Shown in pieces: positions 47,060 through 56,900 of a stretch of 64,000 bases of DNA; the first letter of the stretch is position 1, and each line of letters begins with the position of its first letter. The stretch is from Kingdonia uniflora. Its lineage: Eukaryota > Streptophyta > Magnoliopsida > Ranunculales > Circaeasteraceae. The notes under the pieces are model-generated. The model did not search any database. It was not told where the DNA came from and saw nothing but the letters and a program-made list of their open reading frames with translations. Both the position numbers and the translations under genes were made by a program. The DNA is taken from positions 637,037 to 701,036 of the forward strand of contig JACGCM010002789.1 of the NCBI GenBank assembly GCA_014058105.1. The letters are read 5' to 3'.

Positions 47060-50000
47060 GGAATTATTGAACCAATTTTTTTTTGTAATGACTTTGAACT
47101 GCTGGGTTATGAAAACATAGTCATCTCCAATGAACTAAATAAAGAAAAAGGCAACATATGGATATTTTAGCTTAAAGGAACCTCTGCACCTGGAGTTATT
47201 TATATGACAAAACAATATATTACGGTGCTTTACATGGAGAGTTGTTTCTCCTTTGTACATTGCAGACTGTAGTAGAATTAACAGGTTGGATCTCTGGGAT
47301 GACATCTCTAATTTTACTGCAACTAATATCAAACCCTGGATATGCATAGGTGATTTTAAAATGGTTCTCCGGGTAGCTGAGAAAAGGGGACGACGTCCAT
47401 CTACCACAAATACAGTGATAGACTTCAACAATTTCTAGGATACAGCGAAACTCACGGAAAGTCCCTCCTCCGGGCTTACCTTTATGTGGTACAATGCGCA
47501 GAGTGGGAATAATAGAATGCTGGTGGTCCTCAACAGATGTCTACAGAATGCAGTATGGCAAAGTACTTTTAGAGGTTAGAGAATGAAAGTGTTGCCTAGA
47601 ACTTAGTCTGATCACTCACTTATTATGGGGGAATGTTCTCAGGTGCCTAAGCCAACAAACATCCCATTCAGGTATCTTCAATCCTAGGGAGTGGAATTTG
47701 AGTTCAGGGATATCGTAGCCAGTAGCTGGGGGAAGCCGATGTATGCTGCCCCTCTCTTCTCTATTATGTTTAAATTACAAAGACTTAAAGCTGATATTAA
47801 GATATGGAGACATGTATCAGAAACCTCATGGAAAAAAAGACATACTTGGAAAGAGAGATTCTGCAACTACAGATACAGTTGGAGAAAGATATAACCAACG
47901 ACTTGATAGAAAAGCGATACCTTGCTCAAATAAAGCTCCTGAACATATGGGAGGAAACTGAAGAGATGGATTGGAGGTAAAAATCAATAATCAAATGGCT
48001 ACAAGCAGGGGTCAGAAACACGAGGTTTTTCCATTCAACCATAAAGGCTGGGAACGTGAATGCTCTTATCACAATTATCCAAGACTGCACGGGAAAAGAC
48101 ATTACAAGACAGTCGTTCATACAAGAACATATAACTAGCTACTACAAGGAAAAATTCGTTGCTACAGATACACAATAATGTCGAGAACTTTTTGATCAAC
48201 TCCCTAACCAAGTTACAGAAGCAGAAAATAATATTCTTACTGTAGCTCCAACCACTGAGGAGATTAGAGATATAGTTTTCTCTATGAACAGTAACAGTGC
48301 CCCCGGTCCAGATGGTTTTTTTGGTACTTTTTACTGAAAATTCTGGGAAATTATGAGCATAGATATTAACGGTGGGAAAATCTTGTTATTTATAAATGGT
48401 AATATTCCCATGACATTCAACTCCAACCTCATAGTTTTAATTCCCAAAATCAAAAACCCATCCAAGATTCAACAATACAGGCCGATTTGCCTCAGCAACT
48501 TTATTTTCAAAGTCATCACTAAAATTCTTGCCACTTGGTTATCTCCCATTGCCGACAGATGTATTTTGAGGGACCAAAGTACATTTATCAAGAATAGGAA
48601 CATCCATAACAATATTTGCATGGCTTCGGAGATGGCTAATAAGATGAAAATTAAGAGGAAAAATGGAAATGTGGCTCTTAAGATCGATATCAGTCAAGCA
48701 TATGACATATTGATCTAGAAATACCTCATAATGACTCTTCAAACGTTTTGGTTTGATTTGAAATTCTGTGATTGGATACGAACTATTATCAGTAGTAGTA
48801 TGGTATCTATTCTTATCAATGGTAGTCCATCAGGTTTCTTCCAGATGGCTAGGGGTCTCAAGCAGGAGGACCTTCTCTCCCCAATTCTGTTTGCAATTGC
48901 GGAAGACATACTGAGCATCAATCTCCATAAGGCCAGAGAACAAGGTAGAATACAAACCATGAAATCAACAAAGGGTACACATGGCCCCACTCACCTACTT
49001 TTTGCAGATGATATATTTATCTTTGAGAACGGGAACAACAGATGCTTAAGATAGCTTCTGCTCATTCTTATTGAATATCAGGAGGTCTCTGGACAAGAGA
49101 TTAGTGTGGCCAAAAGCAAAAAAATTATGAGTTATATACCTCTCACCCGCAGAAGAGTGGTCATTGAGATATTTGGCTTCAAAGTGGAAAAATTTCCAGA
49201 GGCATATTTGGGATTTGGGCATTCTACTCATACAAGGGGGGGGGGGGGGGGGTAACAAAGCAACCAATTTTCCTACTATTAAAAAATATCATAAAAAGTG
49301 CTAACAGCTGGACGGGAAGCATGATCTCGTTTAAGGGAAGGGTAACTCTTGCAAAATTTGTCCTGAACAATATACCAATTCATAATATGGCAGTGTTCAA
49401 ATGGCCTCGATCGCTTATCAAAAAGGGAGACAATATCCTTAGAAACTATATCTAGACTGAAGACCCAACCAAAAGGAAGGGGGTGACGCTGAAATGGGAT
49501 AAGGTATGTAAACCGACTATGGAAGGGAGGCTTGGTATAGTAGTCTAGGTGAAGTCAACAGAGTTATGCTCTACAAACTTCACTAGGTTCTTAAACAAGG
49601 AATAGAGGAATAGGTGAAATTTCTCAAATCCAAATTCAGTAGTAAGAGTGGTGATACTATTCAATATTATAAGCCGTTTACTTTATGGATGGGAATACAG
49701 ACCGGAACGACCATTTTGAAATCACATATAGGATGGATCATTGGAGATGGACAGAAAATTACTGGAGAGACTCCTGAGCAACAAATATCCCACTCATGGA
49801 ACATATTGATCTACTTCGACACTTATGGAAAAACAACAAAACAATGCTCAACGACTTTATCAACCTACAAGGTTGGCATTTCCCTAGCAACATATTGCTC
49901 CTACTACTGGCACTAGGAATCAACATACAGAACATCCAATCCAATCCCAGTTCCCATGATACTATGATCTGGAAATCAGATATCCATAGAGTATTCTCCA

Positions 50001-51012
50001 CCAACAATGCATATGAAACACTGCGCACTAAAGAAGATTCGGCATGGTGGTGGAAGTACGTCTGGAGACAAGCAATCCACCCTTGACTGGGAGGCTTTGC
50101 TTAGCACTTACTAAGCCATATACTCCCTATGGATGATGCCATAATGAAGAGAGGCATCTTTATTGTGTCGGTATGTCACCAATGCCATAACGCATCAAAA
50201 ACTGAGTCTCATACTTTGCTGCAGTTCCCTTTCGCAGTCTCTCTCTTGCAGAAGGCTACGACATGGTTCTCGTATGCACCTATCACCCCCATCAGACAAT
50301 TGGAGAACCATACTAGAGAGAGGTAAAACATCTAGTCCATACATTGCTAACCTCTCGGTGGCCATGGTTTTCGCAATCTGCAGCAATATTTGGAGAGCTA
50401 GCAATAAACAAATGGCGGTTTGATGGAGTCAAAACCCCTATCCAGCAAACTATGCTATACATCCTAACTAACATTGTAGATGCATCTCTCCTCTCCAAAA
50501 ATATAATGAATAATACCATTCAGGACCTCAGGATCATCAAGGAGCTTAATGTTCAGTGCAAACCGAGAATAGGCAACAACATAGAGATTTGTATATGGGG
50601 GCTCCCTACTCAAGACGAGGTCAAAATCTGTTATGATGGATCGGCTCTAGGCAATCCCGGTGTAGCAGATATAGGCATTATTTACAGGAACAACAATGGG
50701 GAAGTCTTGGGCACATACAGTAAATACATTTGGCAAGCTACGAACTTCCTTGTTGAGATTACTTTAATCATTTCAAGAGATTAGAGAGTCGTAACACAAG
50801 GGTGGAGAATAGTGTGGGTAGTATCCGACTCAGTTGCTGCAATTAAAGCGTTCATCAAAGATAAAATACCCTGGACGCTTAGAACTGCTTGGGACCTCGA
50901 CATCCCCTACCTTCTACAAATCCGATTAAGCCATGTATGGAGTGAATGCAACTTCTCGGCAGATCAAATTGCAAGGAGAGGGTTCGACCCAAACCAACCA
51001 GCAGAAGAATAG
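47060..51012 (+). pseudogene. L1-type LINE ORF2: endonuclease, RT, zinc finger, RNase H
   Basis: Endonuclease C-terminal motifs are seen at 47330-47640 (PWICIGDFKMVL, GLTFMWYN, SDHSLIMG). RT follows: NSAPGPDGFFGTFY (48295), PICLSNFIFKVITK, VALKIDISQAYD (48670), ILINGSPSGFFQMARGLKQ, DLLSPILFAIAEDIL and LLFADDIFIF with the FADD catalytic box (49000). Thumb and linker continue to about 49450, with a G17 run inside. The RNase H domain is in 50620-51010 (VKICYDGSALGNPG, VVSDSVAAIKAF, WSECNFSADQIARRG) and keeps the DGSA, SDS and final AD motifs. Many stops are present. No poly(A) tail is found; the sequence runs into Tat LTR debris at 51176. Confidence 0.88.
49236..49252. repeat. G17 homopolymer inside the LINE
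   Basis: It interrupts the RT thumb region after the segment reading YLGFGHSTHTR. Since other LINEs lack this, it is an insertion or expansion, or an assembly artefact. Confidence 0.9.
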
Positions 51013-51175
51013 ACAAATGGAAAACTGTATTACTAACAAAATATTAAAGACCATGTCATGGACTACTTCAGAGTTAGGAAATCACGCTAAACTGGATGAA
51101 TGTTCTTAGGTTACTCATTTTGCGGTTATTGTATATAACTTGATTATTGATCGAGGCCACTTACTTCTCACTAGT

Positions 51176-51257
51176 TGTGATGGCCAAATTTTGTAAGCTC
51201 GAAATGGCATAAAATTTGCTATCACACCAATCAACCCATAACAATATTCTGATGACA
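51176..51257 (-). repeat. LTR remnant (last 82 bp) of a truncated Tat partner
   Basis: The sequence TGTGATGGCCAAATT to GATGACAAAT matches the first 82 bp (+ strand) of the LTR at 51713-51794 with about eight differences. In element orientation it is the 3' end of an LTR. The join to gag-like sequence at 51258 shows a large internal deletion. Confidence 0.85.
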
Positions 51258-51692
51258 AATTCCTTAAGCTGTGGTTCATGCTGAAGATTCCTAGAAACAA
51301 CACCTCAGGGCCCCAACCTTTCCCTTGCAGAAATACGGGAGGTCTCTAGCAATTGATCGTGACTTCTCGTAGGTGGAGTCTGTTGGGTATTTTGTAGAGC
51401 CTCAAAAGCAGTTTGTATTGTTATTAATTGGTCTTCATGTTATTTGAGCGCTGTCAAACGAGCTAGTCTTTTTGCATCGAGCTCTTTCTCATGGAGCTCC
51501 CGATCCATAGTTAACTGAAGTTTGAGCTCGGCGCGTTATTCTATTTTGAAATTGAGATTCGCCCGTAACTCTGTAAGTTGTCCCGACTCCATTGAAACCT
51601 TGAGCTGGACACTTGTAGTCGGTCGTCTAGAAGTAACCATGATTAAAAATCATAGTGGAAGACTGCCTTAGGATATCCTGGAAATGCAATCA
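51258..51692 (-). pseudogene. gag start of the truncated Tat partner
   Basis: On the - strand, about 70 bp after the LTR, a frame starts MVTSRRPTTSVQLKVSMESG. It continues with stops as a charged helical region (LTMDRELHEKELDAKRLAR, LITIQTAFEALQNTQQ). This is the usual position of gag in the element. It ends at the deletion junction with the LTR remnant. Copy B's own gag start lies outside the window, so no direct comparison is possible. Confidence 0.6.
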
Positions 51693-51712
51693 TTCCCACA
51701 GACGGTGCCAAA
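51693..51712 (-). other. Primer binding site next to the shared LTR
   Basis: On the - strand, directly after the LTR end, the sequence reads TTTGGCACCGTCTGTGGGAA. This type of leader follows the 5' LTR of many Tat and related plant elements and is a tRNA primer site. Its presence means the LTR at 51713-52323 acts as the 5' LTR of what follows to the left. Confidence 0.75.
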
Positions 51713-52323
51713 TGTGATGGCCAAATTCTGTAAGTTCGAAATGGCTTAAAATTTGTTATCACACCAATAAACCTATAATAATATTCTGATGACAAATAAG
51801 AAAATGACACAGGTGGATTTTAGAGTGGAAAACCTCTGAATAGGTAAAAAACCACGACCTCGAGTGGAGGATTTTTTGTAAAAGTATTTTTAGTGATTAA
51901 AATAGATATCTTACTACAAGTGATCGATAAGTTTATAAATGCTTGAATTTTGTAACTAAGAAGATTGAATAGTTTCATAATTTAGACAAGTAATTTCTTG
52001 TATAATTTTTCTGGTTCCTGTATCTTCTAGAACTTCTTCTTTATATAGGTGTTCTCCACAACTCTTCATCGTGCTGAAGCATGTTTTATGAACAATGTGG
52101 TAAGTGGAGGTTGACTGAGTAACTGACGAGTTTGTGAGAGACATGTATTTTTGACTTGTTCAGGTTCTTCGGTTTAAGCTCGACCCACGTTCTTCACTAG
52201 TTCGTGGGGTTGGTTGAAATATTGACTGGAGGAATTATGTTGATAAATGCGGAAGCCTGAGATGGGGCTAATTTGAACTGGTAATAGCTCGATTTAGGTG
52301 AGATCGAGGGATAGGTCCCTACA
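51713..52323 (-). repeat. LTR shared by Tat copy B (as 3' LTR) and a truncated partner (as 5' LTR)
   Basis: In element orientation it starts TGTAGGGACCTATCCCTCGA at 52323 and ends TTTGGCCATCACA at 51713, 611 bp. A polypurine tract lies on its upstream side and a primer site on its downstream side. A TATA box (CCTATATAAAG) lies at about 52038-52048. It is homologous to 10420-10991 and 1621-2200. Confidence 0.9.
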
Positions 52324-52334
52324 ATCGCCCCCTC
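52324..52334 (-). other. Polypurine tract before the LTR of copy B
   Basis: On the - strand GAGGGGGCGAT directly precedes the LTR start. It corresponds to AGGGAGGGAT in copy A, and the upstream word TTCGGTT(A/G)CGAGG is conserved in both. Confidence 0.8.
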
Positions 52335-52579
52335 GTAACCGAAGTCACGAGTGGCTTTGGTTAAGAAAGAATCTGAGGGTAATGGGCATTTGATTAAATC
52401 ATTGAAATTCAAAACAGAGTAATGATGGTGTTGATTGGATGGAAGTTAAATGATTTTGGGAAGTAATGGGTATTAAATGATGATATGGATGTTGATGTAT
52501 GTGACGGTTTTGATTGAACAGTCGCGTCTATAATAAATGATGGCACTTGGAAAAAAGGAACCTGCACAATAAATGTAGG

Positions 52580-52590
52580 GTTATATAAAT
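52580..52590 (+). promoter_or_regulatory. TATA box of the antisense unit, copy B
   Basis: GTTATATAAAT lies in a block shared with copy A (CCTGCACAATAAAT, then GGGTTATATAAAT, then GTACCTGTAGCAAATC). The first ATG follows about 75 bp downstream at 52663. Confidence 0.65.
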
Positions 52591-52662
52591 TGTACCTGTA
52601 GCAAATCTTTGAAACAGTGCCTACTTGCGTAACTTATTCTGAATCTTACAGCATTTTTTGAA

Positions 52663-52998
52663 ATGGTGAAGACTCAGAGGATGGTTCTTGAAGAGAGGAT
52701 AGCGACTGAAACGCAAAGGTTAAAGTTGAAGTACTTTGGTGACCAATGCCTGGAGTTGTCTACTCCTGCTCCTGTTCCTCCGATTTATCAAGGTATGTCG
52801 GAAGAGGAAGCGGTTGAAGCTGAGGAGGAATTTTATTATAAGTGGAGGTTTCATGTTCTCGTCTTGAAAGGCAAGGAATATTGGGCTTGTCTCCGTACTC
52901 TGGCGAAGGACAATGTTCGCCATCACAATTTTTCTGCATTTCCATCGCAATGTTTTGCTCAGGAGACCTTTAGTTTACAAGGAAGGGGCTGGCACTGA
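52663..52998 (+). CDS. Small first ORF of the antisense unit, copy B
   Basis: It has 111 codons, starting MVKTQRMVLEERIATE, with LKLKYFGDQCLELS, MSEEEAVEAEEEFYYKW and VLKGKEYWACLRTL. It is the longest version of an ORF also seen in copies A (stop after 60 residues) and C. There is no signal peptide or known motif. Its position directly after a conserved TATA box suggests it is the first translated piece of the antisense transcript. No function can be assigned. Confidence 0.5.
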   Translation: MVKTQRMVLEERIATETQRLKLKYFGDQCLELSTPAPVPPIYQGMSEEEAVEAEEEFYYKWRFHVLVLKGKEYWACLRTLAKDNVRHHNFSAFPSQCFAQETFSLQGRGWH

Positions 52999-52999
52999 G

Positions 53000-53960
53000 T
53001 CTACTTCTTGCATAGTTTCCATTTGAAGTTCAGTTAGAATTTAACCAGACGCATGCAAGGGTAGCTCTCTGTTGGATCCAATATCTTCTTTATATCAGGG
53101 TGAAAGATCGCTGAAACAGGATGAACTGAAGGACTTAAAGTTCCAGCATGATTGAACGACCTATTACTTAAAAAGCATTGGAAAGACTTGTTATTTGTAA
53201 AGTACCTGAAGGTTATGTTGGACAGATTATGTATCTTGCATCGTACCTGAGATCGATTATTGAAAAACTTGTTATCTGCAAAAATGTGTGTAGCAGTTGT
53301 TGATATGAATAAAATTGTTCATTTGATCACCTGTGTTATTGTAGATATATAATATATAGGAATAGAGCTTTAAGAATGTTGTGATGTAAGTAGAACGTGT
53401 AATGTGTGTTGAAAATGGTGGAGGCGAAAAAGTTTTAAGATTTTCGTGCTTCAAATTTTTTATCTAATAGAGTTTGACAAAATAAGAAATCTAGACAGGA
53501 TATGCTCGATCTAGAAAGTAATATAACGGACAAGCTCGAAGGAAGAGATAAGTTCAAATATTTTTCCCATGATTTTTGGGTTTTTTGTTGTGAGATAAAA
53601 GGTAAAAAACACATGTCATTTTGAGGGGAAAGTGTTTGAATGTCGTATATATATAAGAAAAAGGGTAGGAAGATTTGTTAAGGTTGTTCTAGATGTGTTG
53701 ATGTAAAATGGTTTAACATAAATAACATTAAGGTTGTTGAATTTTAACGAAAAATGATATAAATCAAGGGGATCCTCTATAGTTGCAAATGCCGTTTGAA
53801 ACTGTTGTGATAAATATTTTGAATGATTTTGAAAATTTTGTTAGCTTTGAAAATGATGTCACTTTAACTATAAGTATGATACAAAAAGAGGAAATGCAGA
53901 AGCTTTTAGCTTTGTTTTGTATGTAAAGCTAGGAAATCGGATAATGTGTAGTTTGAATCA
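53000..53960 (+). other. Leader or intron of the antisense unit, copy B
   Basis: No frame is conserved with copy A here. Short shared words (AAAGACTTGTTAT and AAAACTTGTTATCTG) show common descent. Confidence 0.4.
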
Positions 53961-53962
53961 TC

Positions 53963-56900
53963 ATGAGTGTGGGAAGGTCAGAAAAAGATATGGAGTAAGG
54001 AGAGAAAAATATGTTAAAATATGAGGGGAGGGGCAATAATGGAAAGTTTATTTTATCGAAAAGGTATAAGACGTCTGACATGGATTGAGGAAAGGACTCC
54101 TCGGTTCCTAAACTGAGGATGGGTCGTGCGAGGCACAATAACTGCCAGCCGCTAGAGTAAGAAAGGATAAATAGTACTTCTTCCTCATCATTCAAACGTT
54201 TTTCAACTTCTGAAAATTTGGAGAGTACGGAGGGAGAGACGCAATTTTTTTTAAGGGATTTAACAAGGAGTTGTCTGAGGGCGATCAACGGTCGAGGAGA
54301 GTGAAAGATACAGGATCACGCAGGTGGCTATACAACAGTGTTGTGAGGGAGGGGCTTGGCGCTATTACGGATTCCCATTCGAATTCTGAAGGTTAGTAGA
54401 GATGGATATATATGTGTTTGTGCAAATCATAATCATTTTTTGAAGTAATTCATAACATCAACTATTTATGGTAATATCGGTATATTTATATATACACAAA
54501 ATATATTAAAGATATATGTTGAACGTATATGATCGATTTATACTAAGTAATGGTAGATACCTGAACCTATAGGAAGGTCGAGCGTGAGAGGCAGTTGTGT
54601 AGGTCGAAACTTTGCCTGTAGAAATTGTTGTGAAGATGGATTGTTTACCTGTTAACAAGGTATCGACCTTCGGCCGGACGATGGAGTCTGCTGATGAGGT
54701 TAAAATAAGCTTGGAACAATTTCTAAGGTTTCCTGGTCAATTAATATCTTATCCTCCTGGTTCGGATGCCTTTAGAAAATTCTGTAAGGCGAAGGCGGCT
54801 GTAGGAGGGATATGGGGTAATTGTGCAGAGTACGCTGATAGGCACTTTAGGGGTTATACAGTAGCGGCGGGGGAAGAGTATTTTTTTCTGTTGGCTGATT
54901 TAAAAGTAGAAAAATGAGATAGGAGTATAGACGAATTGATTTCGTTAGAATACTTTGATGGAGACATTCGGAGTGACCTTGAAGAAGGTCTTTTGTGTTA
55001 CCTATCTCAATTAGAGTATGGACTGAGTCTGCCCCTGACCAATTTGGCAAAGGGTATCATGAATACTATCGGGGCATGTCCTATTCAATTGAATGGGAAC
55101 ATGTGGGAAGTATTAAATGTTTTGCGATCATCTGAATGAGAAGTGGGAGAATGAGGGGAAGGTGAGGAGGATATCCCCTGAGGATGTATTGCAATTCTAT
55201 GGGGTGAAGAAATATCATGCCAGTGGTGGGGCATATTTCTGTGCGAGCGTAACTCGGCCTCGTTTCTTCGATCTGAATTTAGCAGGTCAAACTTGGAATG
55301 ACAACGTCATATGAGTGAGGGGTAATTGCCTTCAAAGAGATGATAAAAAATCTCTGGATCTTCAGTTTTGAACTGTAAAACAAAGTAAGTACTGCCATGC
55401 ATAGATAATATATTAATATATTTGAATTGATACTTGTTGTTGATCATAAAAAGATGTTGTGCATTGCAGGTGTAAAATCCCACGTCGAGAAGAAAGAGTC
55501 TTAATTGGACAAATTTGCTGAGGAGGAGGCTAAGCTTGAATTCGTATTGGAAGGACTAGGTCTTAGCAGAAAGAAAAAAGTTGATAGCAGGCCGAAAAAG
55601 GTAAAAAAGGCTCACTCGACCAGGTTCATGTTGGGTGCTGACGAAGGGAAGAAGAAAGGAACTGGTGGGGAAGGCCGAACCCAATCGGCCAAGACCCCTG
55701 AAATAGAGAGCTCAATTCAGCCTGAAACTATCATATCGAGCAAAATAGCTCAAAAAAATCCAAAAAAATGGATGTTAAAGTCTATGGCGGCCTCTGGTAC
55801 TACTAGAAGTGGTGAATCTGCTAAAGAAAAATGGAGGAGGGTTGAAGCTTCGAAGAGGTCTAGAGAGAAGGTCGTCGAAGAGCGGCCTATTGTGCTCGAT
55901 GACCTTAGAGAGGCGGAAGAAAAGGGCCAAGCTGGCAGCCCTTCACGGAGAGGAAGATACGAGCAATATGGTAAGTGTATATTAATTATTGTAAATATAT
56001 TTATTGCATTCTGAGCTGATGCTGAGGTCAATTTATTATGCAGGTTTTATGTTAGTGAAGAGGCTCTGAGTGGGAGTTGAAGAAGATAAGTTCGAGCTAA
56101 AGAAGATGAAGATCGAGCTTGAGAAAAAATTAGCTGGACCGAAAGCTGATGCTGCCAAGGATGTAAAGCAACTAGAATCTCTAAAGGTTTCTCATGTCAT
56201 AGCAATTGGGCAGTTACAGGTGGAGACAAGAGCCAAGATAGAGGAAATGGTTGAGGAGCGCGACAGGCTGGGGTGGCACCTGATGTTGAAGGGTTATTCG
56301 GAAGAGGAGGTGGATGCAATTAAGGCGGATACCTGCATTGAGGAAGGAGATGAAGAAGAGATAAATAAGGTCGTGGTGGGAGTTGTGGATAGTTTAGATG
56401 GTATCTCCCATCAGACTGTGATTGATAATCAAGGAGATGACACCGAACACCTTGAGGGTGAGGCTGAGAAGGTAGGGTAGGGAAATCAATTTTTATGAAC
56501 ATATTCGACATGTATTGTAAACTGTTGGATTGTGTGTACTTGATAGACTCGTAGGCTGAGTTTGTCTGTAACTCTCTTGTAGGCATATAGAGAAATCAAT
56601 CTCAGGATAAAAGACCTAGAGACTGAGCTTATCAGGAGGAAAGAGATATCAACATCCTTACTGTCTCCGCAAGATGAGTTGTAGGTTAGATCGACAAAGG
56701 CCTTTTGGCTTATACAATATATTTGACGATATATGAAGTAGCGAGAGCAATCATAGAGTGCAGAGGTATATATAAAATAAATTAAGGCAAATGCATATAG
56801 GAAATGTGTACCTGAGATACTGAAATACATGTCATGAAGTGTTTTGTTTAGTTGGTACTTCGACCTTAAGTATAAAAGTAGTTGTTCACAGTAGATGTTA

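Noticed and set aside
50344..50784. 146-codon frame as a stand-alone RNase H gene
   Set aside because: It is the start of the RNase H domain of the LINE ORF2, continuous in order with the upstream RT.
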